Origin: Porphyrobacter sp. AAP60
GTDB taxonomy: Bacteria > Pseudomonadota > Alphaproteobacteria > Sphingomonadales > Sphingomonadaceae
Direction: 5' to 3'
Length of the DNA stretch: 59,022 nt
Assembly (NCBI RefSeq): GCF_001296025.1
Contig: NZ_LJHV01000016.1
Span: forward strand, 1 to 59,022
Shown: positions 17,562-26,635 of the stretch, one piece after another
Position numbering within the stretch: the first letter of the stretch is position 1
Layout of the letters: each line of letters opens with the position of its first letter
Position numbers and translations under genes: made by a program
The notes under the pieces: model-generated
What the model was told of the DNA's origin: nothing
Database searches by the model: none
What the model saw: only the letters and a program-made list of their open reading frames with translations

Positions 17562-17779
17562 ATAATCCCGCCGCCCAGCATCAGGCGCACGCCTGCAATC
17601 AGCAGCACCACAAGACAGAAATTGCGCCCGCCATCCTTCGATGAAAGCGCGCCCAGAATAACGCCGATCACGATCAGCGGCAACGCTACCCAGTTGGCCC
17701 AGCCGAGCAGGGGTATCTGCGCCGGGATGACGATGATCAGGCTGATAAGGCCGGTGATATAAGCAAGTGCGTTCAACAT
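17558..17779 (-). CDS. Small membrane protein of unknown function
   Basis: This 73-residue protein is almost entirely hydrophobic, with segments at about residues 5-21, 28-46 and 52-72 that could span the inner membrane three times; a short loop with SSKDGGR separates the last two. No family is recognised. The start at 17779 is the only one that begins at the hydrophobic core; a longer open frame upstream has no protein-like character. It overlaps the end of mutY by four bases on the opposite strand. Confidence 0.7.
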   Translation of the reverse strand: MLNALAYITGLISLIIVIPAQIPLLGWANWVALPLIVIGVILGALSSKDGGRNFCLVVLLIAGVRLMLGGGII

Positions 17780-17897
17780 GTGTTTTATATGTATAGGACA
17801 CCTGCGGAATGCAAGCCCCCTTACGGATTGCGGCGATTGACCCATGCGCTCGCCTGCCGCAGACACTCGTGCCAGACCTTTCGGAGATTCTTTGCCC

Positions 17898-19217
17898 ATG
17901 GCGTTCCGCGAATTCGAAACCCCCGCACTGTCCCGCCGCTCCCTGTTCCGGGGAAGCGCCTTGCTGGCTGGCGGCGCCGCGCTTTCCTCCTTGCCGTTTG
18001 GCCGGGCATTGCTGGCGCATGATATCAGCGAAAACTGGCCCAACGTCGCTGCGCTGGCAAAGCGTTATGTCGACAGCCGTAAACTGGCCAACCTGTTCCT
18101 GACGTTTGGCTGGGGCCAGGAAGACCATGCCCACACGGTCGGCGGCGGCACGCTTTCGCTCGCCAAGCCGGCACAGGTGGATGAAAACTCGCTGTTCCGG
18201 ATCTATTCGATGTCCAAGCCGATCACCGGCATGGCGACGATGATCCTGATCGATCAGGGCAAGCTGGGCCTTGATCAGCCGCTGCACGAAATCCTGCCTA
18301 AATTCCGCAACATGCAGGTGTTGATCGATCCTGAAGGGTCGCTGGAAGAAACCGTTCCTGCGCAGCAACCGATCACGATCCGGCAACTGCTGACCCATAC
18401 GGCTGGGCTGGGTTACCAGATCATCAGCAAGGGGCCGCTTCAGGCGGCCTTCAACGAACAGGGACTGGTTGGCGGCAGGGTCAGCCGGATGCCGATCCCC
18501 GGGATCGAGCCGGTAACGCCTGCACCCGGCCTTGCGGTCTGGGCCGACCGGCTGGCCGAATTGCCGCTGATGTATCAGCCTGCCACCAAATGGAGCTATT
18601 CCTGCTCGATCGACCTCCTGGGCCGGGTGATCGAAGTGGTTAGCGGGATGGAGTTCGAAGCGTTCCTGAAGCAACGCATTTTCGAACCTTGCGGCATGGG
18701 CAGTACCTATATGCAGGTGCCGCAAAGCGAAGTGGGCCGTTTGACAGACAATTACGGGATCATCGGCGGCAATGCCTTCCCGATCGATCCGGGCGTCAAT
18801 TCGATTTTCCTCGACCCGCCCGAGGTGCCCGCAGGCGGCGGCGGTCTGGTGTCGAGCCCCAAGGACTACGATCGCTTCCTGCGCATGCTGCTGGGTTACG
18901 GTACCATCGACGGTAACTTCGTGTTGAGCGAAGAAGCGGTGCGGGTTGGCACGTCGAACCTGTTGCCTGCGTCGGTCGATACGACCGGCAGCTGGCTTGA
19001 AGGCGAAGGCCATGGTGCCGGCGGCCGATCAAAAGATGGCAGTTTCGGCTGGGGCGGGGCGGCTGGCACGCTGGCCGCAGTGGACTTCAACCTCAAGCTG
19101 CGCTCGTGCCTGTTCACGCAATACATGCCGGCAGAAGCCTATCCGATCCGGGACGAATTCCTTGCCGCGATGGAAGCTGATCTGGCGGGGATGCGGGCCA
19201 AGCAGAAGGCAGCGTAA
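17898..19217 (+). CDS. Serine hydrolase, beta-lactamase class C/esterase family
   Basis: This 439-residue protein belongs to the penicillin-binding/class C beta-lactamase fold used by many esterases. The nucleophile and its lysine are in S104-M-S-K107. The second motif reads WSYSCSID instead of the usual Tyr-x-Asn, and the third motif is probably the HG-type GHGAGG near the C-terminus. The N-terminus contains SRRSLFRG followed by a hydrophobic segment, a twin-arginine (Tat) signal, so it is exported folded. The ATG at 17898 suits a Tat leader. Its TAA stop overlaps the nudC ATG (TAATG). Substrate is unknown; an esterase role is more likely than antibiotic resistance. Confidence 0.87.
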   Translation: MAFREFETPALSRRSLFRGSALLAGGAALSSLPFGRALLAHDISENWPNVAALAKRYVDSRKLANLFLTFGWGQEDHAHTVGGGTLSLAKPAQVDENSLFRIYSMSKPITGMATMILIDQGKLGLDQPLHEILPKFRNMQVLIDPEGSLEETVPAQQPITIRQLLTHTAGLGYQIISKGPLQAAFNEQGLVGGRVSRMPIPGIEPVTPAPGLAVWADRLAELPLMYQPATKWSYSCSIDLLGRVIEVVSGMEFEAFLKQRIFEPCGMGSTYMQVPQSEVGRLTDNYGIIGGNAFPIDPGVNSIFLDPPEVPAGGGGLVSSPKDYDRFLRMLLGYGTIDGNFVLSEEAVRVGTSNLLPASVDTTGSWLEGEGHGAGGRSKDGSFGWGGAAGTLAAVDFNLKLRSCLFTQYMPAEAYPIRDEFLAAMEADLAGMRAKQKAA

Positions 19218-20107
19218 TGCTGAACACCATTGCAACTGCACCGCTGATGGCGTTTTCCGGATCGCCGATTGACCGGGCCGACAATATCCGGGTCGATCCG
19301 GCGGCGCTGGGTAACCTGATGAACTGGCGCGCGCGGGTGATGAACCTCGACGGGTTGCTGCCCGAATTCGACGATGACGGGCGCTTGCTCTGGCATACGC
19401 TTGCCGATGTCGCGCCTGATGCCGAGCTGGTCTTCCTCGGAATGCTGGGCGACCAGGCGCATTTCGCGCCGGTGCCGGATCAGGGCGCTGGCGGGCCGGC
19501 CATGCCGCGCGCGTGGCAGGTGATGCAGATGCTGCAGCCGGAGGATCTGGCGATCTATGGCGGGGCAAGGAGCCTGATCGATTGGCACGCGCGGCACCGG
19601 TTCTGCGCCAATTGCGGTTCGCCGACGAAACTGGTGAAGGGCGGCTGGCAACGCCATTGCGATGGCTGCGGCGCGGATCATTTCCCGCGCACCGATCCGG
19701 TCACAATCATGCTGGTCGAGCACGAGGACAAGCTGCTGCTGGGCCGCCAGCCGCGCTTCCCGCCGCGCATGTATTCCGCGCTGGCAGGTTTCGTCGAACC
19801 GGGCGAGACGATCGAGGAAGCCGTGGCCCGCGAAATTCACGAGGAAGCAGGCGTGCGGGTGCGCGATGTGCGCTACATCGCCAGCCAGCCGTGGCCGTTC
19901 CCCAGCCAGCTGATGATCGGTTGCACCAGCGTTGCCGTTGACACGCAAATCACCATCGACCGCACCGAACTGGACGATGCACGCTGGTTCACCCGCGCCG
20001 AACTGGAGGATGCCCGCGCCGCCGGGCCTGAGGGCAATGAACTGCTGATCTTCCCGCAGAAATTCGCCATCGCCCACCACCTGATCGCATGGTGGCTCGA
20101 CCGATGA
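19217..20107 (+). CDS. nudC: NAD(+)/NADH pyrophosphatase
   Basis: This 296-residue Nudix hydrolase cleaves NADH (and removes NAD caps from RNA in characterised homologues). It shows a zinc ribbon (CANC then CDGC, about residues 131-155), the Nudix box from GFVEPGETIEEA to REIHEEAG, and the SQPWPFPSQ motif that separates NudC from other Nudix enzymes. Start and stop overlap both neighbours (TAATG before, ATGA after), so it is translated as part of a three-gene unit. Confidence 0.95.
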   Translation: MLNTIATAPLMAFSGSPIDRADNIRVDPAALGNLMNWRARVMNLDGLLPEFDDDGRLLWHTLADVAPDAELVFLGMLGDQAHFAPVPDQGAGGPAMPRAWQVMQMLQPEDLAIYGGARSLIDWHARHRFCANCGSPTKLVKGGWQRHCDGCGADHFPRTDPVTIMLVEHEDKLLLGRQPRFPPRMYSALAGFVEPGETIEEAVAREIHEEAGVRVRDVRYIASQPWPFPSQLMIGCTSVAVDTQITIDRTELDDARWFTRAELEDARAAGPEGNELLIFPQKFAIAHHLIAWWLDR

Positions 20108-20799
20108 CAGCAGAAGCCCCCCGGCGCCTGACGATCGACATCTATTCCGATGTGATGTGCCCATGGTGCCTGATCGGCTATGGCCAATTGACCAAGGCCT
20201 TGGCCGAGCTCGAAGGTGAAATCGCCGCGGAAATCCGCTGGCGACCGTTCGAATTGAACCCCGGTATGCCGCCCGAAGGCGAGGAACAAGAGGCTCATCT
20301 ACAAAGGAAATATCGCCGTCCGGCAGAAGAGGGCGCGGCGATTCGCGGGCAGATGAAAGCGATTGCCGAAAGGGCCGGCGTGTCGCTTTCCTACGAGGGC
20401 GGGGATGTGGCACCGCCTGCGATGATGTGGAACACGCGAGACTGCCACCGGCTGCTGACCTTTGCGCTCGAACAGGCGGGGCCAGACGTGCAGACCGCGC
20501 TGAAGCTGGCGCTGTTTCGCGCCCATTTCAACCACCGCGCCAACCTGTCAGACCGCAAGGTTCTGCTTGATATTGCAGCCGAAAACGGGCTTCATCGGGA
20601 AGCAGTCAAAGCCGCGCTGGATGATCCCGAAGTGGAAGCCCGCGTTGCTGCCGAGCAAGCCCGGGCGTGGGATATGAATATCTCCGGCGTGCCTGCGATG
20701 ATCGTTGAAAACAAGTTCCTGATCCCCGGAGCGCAAGCCCCGGAAGTCTATGTGAACGCGCTCAGAAGGGTGGCTGAACGCAGTCAGCCAGGGGTCTAG
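20104..20799 (+). CDS. DsbA-family oxidoreductase, FrnE-like
   Basis: This 231-residue cytoplasmic protein starts with a thioredoxin-like strand and the active site C19-P-W-C22, followed by the helical insertion typical of the FrnE/2-hydroxychromene isomerase-like DsbA group. The cis-proline is in SGVPAM near residue 200. It has no signal peptide, which fits cytosolic FrnE members thought to act in thiol stress. The start overlaps the nudC stop by four bases (ATGA). Confidence 0.9.
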   Translation: MTAEAPRRLTIDIYSDVMCPWCLIGYGQLTKALAELEGEIAAEIRWRPFELNPGMPPEGEEQEAHLQRKYRRPAEEGAAIRGQMKAIAERAGVSLSYEGGDVAPPAMMWNTRDCHRLLTFALEQAGPDVQTALKLALFRAHFNHRANLSDRKVLLDIAAENGLHREAVKAALDDPEVEARVAAEQARAWDMNISGVPAMIVENKFLIPGAQAPEVYVNALRRVAERSQPGV

Positions 20800-20842
20800 A
20801 AAGGGTCTAACAAGGGTCTGGACACCAGCAAGGCTTGCCCAT

Positions 20843-21235
20843 TCAGACCAGTCCCAGCCGCTCCAGCTTCATCGCCAGCTTGCCGGGCAGCGCATCGCCG
20901 ATATCCTCGCCATCGGCCACGTCTTTCGGGGCCTTGTCCTCTGTCAGATAACGCCAGCCCTGATGGGCGCGCTTGGGGATCTGGTGGACGCGGATCAGGC
21001 GCGGTTCGAGGCAAATGTCCCAGCGCCCGTCATCGGTTTTCACAAAGCCGGTGATCGGGGATCGCGCCACAATGGCGTGGTTGATGATCCAGTAAAGCGA
21101 TCCGCCCACCACCTCTTCATGCCGCGTCGGGCGGTTGCGGGTGGTGAGACGAGCCCCGCCGCGCCCTTCAAACCATCCGGCAAGGTCATCATAGCTTTTC
21201 GCGCCGAACGCGATCTTGGTCAGGTTGAGCGGCAT
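20843..21235 (-). CDS. DUF1489 family protein
   Basis: This 130-residue protein matches what I recall of DUF1489, a family confined to alphaproteobacteria with no known function. Typical features are the N-terminal MPLNLTKIAFGAKS, the central RPTRHEEV, and the region ITGFVKTDDGRW. It is basic and cytoplasmic, with no membrane segments. It stands alone between the FrnE-like gene (convergent) and a repeat element. Confidence 0.85.
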   Translation of the reverse strand: MPLNLTKIAFGAKSYDDLAGWFEGRGGARLTTRNRPTRHEEVVGGSLYWIINHAIVARSPITGFVKTDDGRWDICLEPRLIRVHQIPKRAHQGWRYLTEDKAPKDVADGEDIGDALPGKLAMKLERLGLV

Positions 21236-21257
21236 GGGGGCAACTTAGGGTGTTTTG

Positions 21258-21371
21258 TCGTCATTGCGAGCCGTCAGGCGAAGCAATCCACGGCCAGGTC
21301 TGTCAGTCGGTTGCTGCGGTGGTCCATGGATTGCCGCGTCGCCTCCTGACGGAGGCTCCTCGCAATGACGA
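21258..21371. repeat. Dispersed palindromic element, copy 2
   Basis: TCGTCATTGCGAGCC at the left end and GGCTCCTCGCAATGACGA at the right end are inverted repeats. The interior has its own palindromic parts (GTCAGGCG near the left, CGCCTCCTGAC near the right). The ends match the copy at 6933-7038. It fills the gap between the DUF1489 and SDR genes. Confidence 0.78.
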
Positions 21372-21378
21372 AAGGTAA

Positions 21379-22137
21379 TCAAGCAATAGATAGGCCCCCA
21401 TCCACAATGAACGGCGCGCCCGTGGCAAATTTGCTCTCGTCGCTGGCGAGATAGACCACCAGATGCGCGATATCATCCACCTCGCCCATGCGGCCGATGG
21501 GCTGGGCGACGGAGAAGGCGGCGCGGGTGGCATCGGGATCGGGGGTGCCCGCGATTACGCTTTCCACATTGGGGGTGAGGATCGTGCCCGGCTGCACCGA
21601 ATTCACCCGCACGCCGTTCTTCTCGCGCGCGCAGTAGAGTGCGATGCTTTTGGTCAGCGTCACCACCGCAGCCTTGGCGCTGTTGTATGCAGCCAGATCG
21701 GGCGAGACCTTGTTGCCCGCCGCACTGGAGAAATTGACGATCGATCCCCCGCCACTGCGCGCCATCAAGGGGATCGCCGCCTTGCAGCCCATGAAGATCG
21801 AATCGACATCGACCGTGTAACAGCGCTTGAAATCCTCCACGCTGATATCGGCGATGGAGCCGAACACGGTGATCGCAGCATTGTTGACCAGCACATCCAG
21901 CCTGCCGTGGCTGGCTTCGACTGCGGCGATCACTTCCTGCCAGCGCGCCCAGTCTGTCACGTCCTGCGGCAGGTAGTCGCAGCCCAGTTCCGCCGCAGTC
22001 GCCGCGCCCGCCGCCTCGTCGATATCGGCGATGATGACGGTCGCACCCTCGGCCATCAGAGCTTTGGCTGCTGCCTTGCCCAGACCCATTGCGCCGCCGG
22101 TCAGCAGCACCACCTTGCCCGAAACCCGTCCTGCCAT
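21379..22137 (-). CDS. Short-chain dehydrogenase/reductase
   Basis: This 252-residue classical SDR has the cofactor motif TGGAMGLG (residues 13-20), NNAA near 86-89, the catalytic serine in NFSSAAG near 140 and YNSAK near 155-159. Asp at the end of the second strand (IADIDE) suggests NAD rather than NADP. It should oxidise or reduce a secondary alcohol or ketone. The substrate is unknown. The stop lies directly beside the repeat element, and mgtE is upstream by 31 bases on the same strand. Confidence 0.92.
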   Translation of the reverse strand: MAGRVSGKVVLLTGGAMGLGKAAAKALMAEGATVIIADIDEAAGAATAAELGCDYLPQDVTDWARWQEVIAAVEASHGRLDVLVNNAAITVFGSIADISVEDFKRCYTVDVDSIFMGCKAAIPLMARSGGGSIVNFSSAAGNKVSPDLAAYNSAKAAVVTLTKSIALYCAREKNGVRVNSVQPGTILTPNVESVIAGTPDPDATRAAFSVAQPIGRMGEVDDIAHLVVYLASDESKFATGAPFIVDGGLSIA

Positions 22138-22168
22138 GCGCTCTCTCCCCTATGTTCGGGAGAGCGGG

Positions 22169-23617
22169 TTAAAGCGTGGCCAGCCCCATCGCCACTGCCA
22201 AACCTAAGAAGGCAAAGAAGCCCATGGAGTCGGTGATCATCGTCACAAACACGCTGCTGGCGACGGCGGGATCCTGATCCAGCCGTTCAAAGATTACCGG
22301 CACCAGCACGCCTGCAAGGCCCGCAATCGCGATATTGACCACCATCGCGAGCGCGATCACTACGCCCATCATCGGCGTGAACAGCACCGCCGTGGCAGCC
22401 CCGATCAACAGCGCAATCGTACCGCCATTGAGCAGCGCGACGCGGAATTCGCGCCACAATATGCGGCGGGTGTTGGAGCGGGTCAGCTGATTGGTCGCAA
22501 TCGCGCGCACCGCCACCGCCATCGTTTGCGTGCCGGCATTGCCGCCGATGCTGGCGACAATCGGCATCAGCACGGCGAGCGCCACCAATTGTTCTATTGC
22601 CGCCCCGAAAAACGCGATGATGGCCGATGCGATGACCGCCGTGCCAAGGTTCGCGATCAGCCACCGCACGCGGCTGGAGTATGCCTCGCGCAGCGGTTCG
22701 TTGATGTCACCATCGCCCGCGCCGGACATCAGCAGGGCATCCTCGCCCGCTTCTTCGGAGATGATGTGGACGATATCGTCGACCGTCATCTGCCCGACCA
22801 GCCGCCCGCTTTCATCCACCACGGCGGCGGAAATCAGCGCGTATTTCTGGAACATCAGCGCCGCTTCTTCCTGATCCATCGTCACCGGGATCAGGGTCTG
22901 GTCGCGCTTCATCAGATCGGTGAGTTTCACGTTGCGCGGGGTGGTAAGCACCCAGTTCAATGCGCAGGTGCCTACCGGGTGGTGACGCTCGTCAATCACG
23001 AAGACTTCGAAGAAATCGTGTTCGATATCGCCGTTTTCGCGCAGGTAATCGATCAGGTCGCCAACGCTCATATGTTCCGGCACGGCAACGAAATTGCGGC
23101 TCATCAGCCGCCCGGCGGTTTCTTCCGGGTAAGCCAGCGCGCTGGAAACGGCGGCGCGGGTTTCCGGCTCCAGTTCGGCCATCACCGCGCGCTGATCGGC
23201 CTCGTCGAGATCCTCGATCAACTGCACCGCATCATCGGTGTCGAGCTGTTCCGCGATCACCGCAACTGCCTGCGCGGACAAGGTGTCCATCAGGTCATCG
23301 CGCACGTAATCGTTGAGTTCCGCGATCACATCGCCGGACATCAGATCGCTGATCGCTGACGCCAGCGCCGCGCGTTCGCGCGGTTCGAGCAGTTCAATCA
23401 GGTCGGCGATGTCGGCCGCGTGGAGCGGTTCGACCAGATCGTAAACCGCGCCCTTGTCACCTGCCTCCAGCGCATCGTGAACCGCGCTGACGAAGGATGG
23501 CTTCAGCCGGTTTTCCTCGTCGTGGCGTTCATCGTCCACGCGGTCATCCGGACGCACCTCGGCGTCTGCCGGTTCAGCGGTCAGCAGATCATCGTCGAGG
23601 TTACGGATATCGGCCAT
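22169..23617 (-). CDS. mgtE: Magnesium transporter MgtE
   Basis: This 482-residue inner-membrane Mg2+ channel has the standard order: an acidic N-terminal helical domain (about residues 35-140), two CBS domains that sense Mg2+ (about 140-265), and five hydrophobic segments from about residue 300 to the end. The motif GGNAGTQT in the membrane part is diagnostic. The ATG at 23617 is chosen; a frame extends 12 codons further without a likely start. Confidence 0.95.
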   Translation of the reverse strand: MADIRNLDDDLLTAEPADAEVRPDDRVDDERHDEENRLKPSFVSAVHDALEAGDKGAVYDLVEPLHAADIADLIELLEPRERAALASAISDLMSGDVIAELNDYVRDDLMDTLSAQAVAVIAEQLDTDDAVQLIEDLDEADQRAVMAELEPETRAAVSSALAYPEETAGRLMSRNFVAVPEHMSVGDLIDYLRENGDIEHDFFEVFVIDERHHPVGTCALNWVLTTPRNVKLTDLMKRDQTLIPVTMDQEEAALMFQKYALISAAVVDESGRLVGQMTVDDIVHIISEEAGEDALLMSGAGDGDINEPLREAYSSRVRWLIANLGTAVIASAIIAFFGAAIEQLVALAVLMPIVASIGGNAGTQTMAVAVRAIATNQLTRSNTRRILWREFRVALLNGGTIALLIGAATAVLFTPMMGVVIALAMVVNIAIAGLAGVLVPVIFERLDQDPAVASSVFVTMITDSMGFFAFLGLAVAMGLATL

Positions 23618-23719
23618 ATTGAGGCGGTTTAGGCGGGGAGGGGTGAAAAGCAAGGCTGGAGGGTGACACCTGCGTTTTGCCTGCTAAAAGCGCGGAAAAT
23701 TCCCTCAGGAGATACAGAC

Positions 23720-24181
23720 ATGGCCGAAACCCTTACCTTCACCCTCGACACCGGCGGCGACACCACCGGCGACGTCGTGATCAAGCTGCGCCCCGATCTG
23801 GCGCCTGGCCACGTGGCGCGCATCGCCGAACTGGCGCAGGAAGGCTTTTATGACGGCGTGATCTTCCACCGCGTCATCAACGGCTTCATGGCGCAGGGCG
23901 GCGATCCGACCGGCACCGGCATGGGCGGCAGCGACAAGCCCGACCTTGCGGCAGAATTCAACGCCGAACCGCACGTCGAAGGCGTGTGTTCGATGGCGCG
24001 TTCGCAGAACCCCAACAGCGCCAATTCGCAGTTCTTCATCTGCCTTGATGACGCGCGCTTCCTCGACAAGCAGTACACCGTGTGGGGCGTGGTCGAAAGC
24101 GGCATGGAACACGTCCACGCGCTTCCGAAGGGCGAACCGCCGCGCAGCCCCGGCAAGATCGTCAAAGCGACTGTGGCCTGA
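23720..24181 (+). CDS. Peptidyl-prolyl cis-trans isomerase (cyclophilin)
   Basis: This 153-residue cytoplasmic cyclophilin catalyses proline isomerisation. The active-site segment FHRVINGFMAQGGDP (about residues 50-64) and FFICLDDARFLD are conserved. There is no signal peptide, so it resembles PpiB rather than PpiA. The ATG has a CAGGAG ribosome site at about 23707-23712. Confidence 0.95.
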   Translation: MAETLTFTLDTGGDTTGDVVIKLRPDLAPGHVARIAELAQEGFYDGVIFHRVINGFMAQGGDPTGTGMGGSDKPDLAAEFNAEPHVEGVCSMARSQNPNSANSQFFICLDDARFLDKQYTVWGVVESGMEHVHALPKGEPPRSPGKIVKATVA

Positions 24182-24200
24182 GGACGGGCCGAGCCCCGAA

Positions 24201-25148
24201 ATGATGACCCGTGCGATGGCAGCGGCGCTTCCGGCGCTGCTGCTGGGCGCCTGCGCCACATTGCCCGATATCTCGCAATCGCGCTCCCCATGCCAGCTTG
24301 AGCCGGGCGGGTGGTGCGCTTTTGTGCGGGAGGCTGCGGTTGATGCCTTCCCCTATGCGGTGGCATCAACCAATGCCTATACCGGCGATGATGATCTGTT
24401 CGCCAAGCCGGGCCGGGTGTTGCAGCGGGTTGAGCACCTTCCGATCGCTGCCGAAGATGCGGACAAGGGCTTCAGCTACGAAATCTTCAATCAATACGCG
24501 CCTGCATCAGGCAGCGATTCCGCGCGCAAGCCGATCGCCCGCGTGCTCGCCTTCCGTGGAACCGATTTCAAGGGGCTGAGCGATGTCTTTTATGGCTCCC
24601 TGCGCAGCGACCAGATCGAATTGGCGCTGCGCTATTTCGATGCGGAGCGGGCGCGGCTGGGAACAGACGTGCCGTGGATCGTAACCGGTCATTCGCTGGG
24701 CGGGGCGCTGGCGACAGAGGTATCCCAGGCCCATCCGGACGTGCGCGCCTATCTGTTCAACACATCGCCTTTTTATCGCAACGGGGTGCGTCCGAACGCG
24801 CTGCAGCGCACGGTCTTCAACGAACGGGGCGAATTTTTGCGGCGGTTTGCCAAATATGACGAACCACCCGCTGCCAACGTCATCACCATCAATTGCGAAC
24901 CGCGCAAAAACGCTATCACCAAGCACAAGGTGCGCCCGCTGGCCGATTGCATCACGTGGATTGCCGCTTATGCCAGCCCGGATGCGCTGGCGGTGGTGAA
25001 GGCCAATGGCATTGCCAAGCCCTTTGTCGAATGCGGGCCGGAAGATCAGCCGCACCCCGGCCTGGGGGTGAAGCCGGATGCGCCCTGCGTGCACAAGGCC
25101 CAGCGCGAGAAAAAGCCCGAGGGTAAGGTCAAGCGCAGCGGCGATTGA
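24201..25148 (+). CDS. Lipoprotein with class 3 lipase-like fold
   Basis: This 315-residue protein has a lipobox (LLLGAC) after a short hydrophobic leader, so it is probably membrane anchored. The nucleophile elbow GHSLGG is near residue 160 and is preceded by an AFRGTD segment, both typical of class 3 lipases. Predicted role: hydrolysis of an ester or lipid in the envelope. Several cysteines are spread through the C-terminal half. A second ATG at 24204 is equivalent. It is only 19 bases after the cyclophilin and runs into miaB, so the three may be co-transcribed. Confidence 0.8.
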   Translation: MMTRAMAAALPALLLGACATLPDISQSRSPCQLEPGGWCAFVREAAVDAFPYAVASTNAYTGDDDLFAKPGRVLQRVEHLPIAAEDADKGFSYEIFNQYAPASGSDSARKPIARVLAFRGTDFKGLSDVFYGSLRSDQIELALRYFDAERARLGTDVPWIVTGHSLGGALATEVSQAHPDVRAYLFNTSPFYRNGVRPNALQRTVFNERGEFLRRFAKYDEPPAANVITINCEPRKNAITKHKVRPLADCITWIAAYASPDALAVVKANGIAKPFVECGPEDQPHPGLGVKPDAPCVHKAQREKKPEGKVKRSGD

Positions 25149-25183
25149 ACCTTGCGGCCATCGGCGCTAAAGGCGCTGTCCTC

Positions 25184-26527
25184 ATGAAACCGCAATCCTC
25201 CCCCAAGACCTATCGGGTCAAAAGTTTCGGTTGCCAGATGAACGTCTATGATGGCGAGCGCATGGCCGAATTGCTGGGCGAACGCGGCATCCAGCCAGCA
25301 CCGGAAGGCGAGGAGGCCGATCTCGTCATCCTCAACACCTGCCACATCCGCGAAAAGGCGGCAGAGAAGGTCTATTCGGACATCGGACGGCTGGTGAAGG
25401 CGGGCAACAAGGCGGGCAAGGCTCCCCTGATCGCGGTCGCCGGCTGCGTCGCGCAGGCCGAGGGCGAGGAGATCATGGCGCGTGCGCCTGCTGTCAGCAT
25501 CGTAGTCGGCCCGCAGGCCTATCACCGCCTGCCCGAAATGCTCGACACAGCGGCAAACGGCGGGCGAGCAACCGATACCGACATGCCCGCCATCGCCAAG
25601 TTCGATGCGCTCCCAGGGCGCAAGAAACGCGGCCCCAGCGCCTTCCTCACCGTGCAGGAAGGCTGCGACAAGTTCTGCACCTATTGCGTGGTGCCCTATA
25701 CCCGCGGTGCGGAAATCTCGCGGCCGTTCGCGCATCTCGTTGCCGAGGCACAGAAGCTGGTCGAGACCGGCGCCTGCGAGATCACGCTGCTGGGCCAGAA
25801 CGTCAATGCGTGGTCGGGTGAGGACGACAAGGGCCGCAAGACCGGGCTGGGCGGGCTGATCCGCACGCTTGCTGAAATCGACGGGCTGGAGCGTATCCGC
25901 TACACCACCAGCCACCCCAACGACATGGACGATGACCTGATCGCCGCGCATGGCGAGGTGGACAAGCTCATGCCCTATCTGCACCTTCCCGTGCAAAGCG
26001 GCAGTGACCGCGTGCTGAAGGCGATGAACCGCCAGCACACCGCGGAAAGCTATCTCAAGCTGCTGGAGCAATTCCGCGCCGTGCGACCTGATATCGCCTT
26101 GTCAGGCGATTTCATTGTCGGCTTTCCGGGCGAGACCGAAGCCGAGTTCGAAGATACCCTGCGGATCGTCGATGAAGTCCGCTATGCCCATTCCTTCACT
26201 TTCAAATACTCCCCGCGCCCCGGCACGCCTGCGGCCACGATGGAGGGTCAAATTGCGGCGGAGGTGATGGATGATCGTCTGCAACGCCTTCAGGCGCGCA
26301 TCGCCCACCACCAGTTCGCCTTCAACAAGGCCAGCGTCGGCAAGACCTGTCAGGTGCTGGTCGAACGCACCGGAAAACTGCCGGGCCAATGGCTTGGCAA
26401 ATCGCCGTGGCTGCAATCAGTGTGGTTCGAATCGCCCGCTGCAATCGGTGATCTGGTCGAGGTCACACTCGACGAGGCCGGGCCGAATTCGCTGATGGCC
26501 CGGCTGCGCCAAACCATTACGGTCTGA
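25184..26527 (+). CDS. miaB: tRNA-2-methylthio-N6-dimethylallyladenosine synthase
   Basis: This 447-residue radical SAM methylthiotransferase modifies A37 of tRNAs reading UNN codons. The N-terminal auxiliary cluster region starts with SFGCQMN. The radical SAM cysteines are Cys161, Cys165 and Cys168 in [11 protein letters not shown]-terminal TRAM domain follows (about 375-445). The ATG at 25184 fits the family length. It starts the conserved RNA-maturation block with phoH and ybeY. Confidence 0.97.
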   Translation: MKPQSSPKTYRVKSFGCQMNVYDGERMAELLGERGIQPAPEGEEADLVILNTCHIREKAAEKVYSDIGRLVKAGNKAGKAPLIAVAGCVAQAEGEEIMARAPAVSIVVGPQAYHRLPEMLDTAANGGRATDTDMPAIAKFDALPGRKKRGPSAFLTVQEGCDKFCTYCVVPYTRGAEISRPFAHLVAEAQKLVETGACEITLLGQNVNAWSGEDDKGRKTGLGGLIRTLAEIDGLERIRYTTSHPNDMDDDLIAAHGEVDKLMPYLHLPVQSGSDRVLKAMNRQHTAESYLKLLEQFRAVRPDIALSGDFIVGFPGETEAEFEDTLRIVDEVRYAHSFTFKYSPRPGTPAATMEGQIAAEVMDDRLQRLQARIAHHQFAFNKASVGKTCQVLVERTGKLPGQWLGKSPWLQSVWFESPAAIGDLVEVTLDEAGPNSLMARLRQTITV

Positions 26528-26597
26528 AGACTTTCCACCACCATCTCGCCGCACCCGGCTTGCTTTGCGCAAGGGTCGCCTTACCTTCCCGACTCAG

Positions 26598-26619
26598 GGC
26601 GAGGGACTGTCCCTTCGCC
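26598..26619 (+). other. Small hairpin upstream of phoH
   Basis: GGCGAGGGAC at 26598-26607 and GTCCCTTCGCC at 26609-26619 pair with one bulged base. It lies 71 bases after the miaB stop and 16 bases before the phoH start. It may partly separate the two genes or fold in the leader; there is no T-run. Confidence 0.3.
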
Positions 26620-26635
26620 GCAGCCAAAGGAAGCT

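Noticed and set aside
17780..18043. Longer N-terminal extension of the 73-residue membrane protein
   Set aside because: The extra 88 codons run antisense into the serine hydrolase gene and show no protein-like character; the hydrophobic protein starts at 17779.
17898..19217. Antibiotic-resistance beta-lactamase
   Set aside because: The fold is class C-like, but the second motif is atypical, the protein is long and it is coupled to housekeeping genes; an esterase or peptidase role is more likely.
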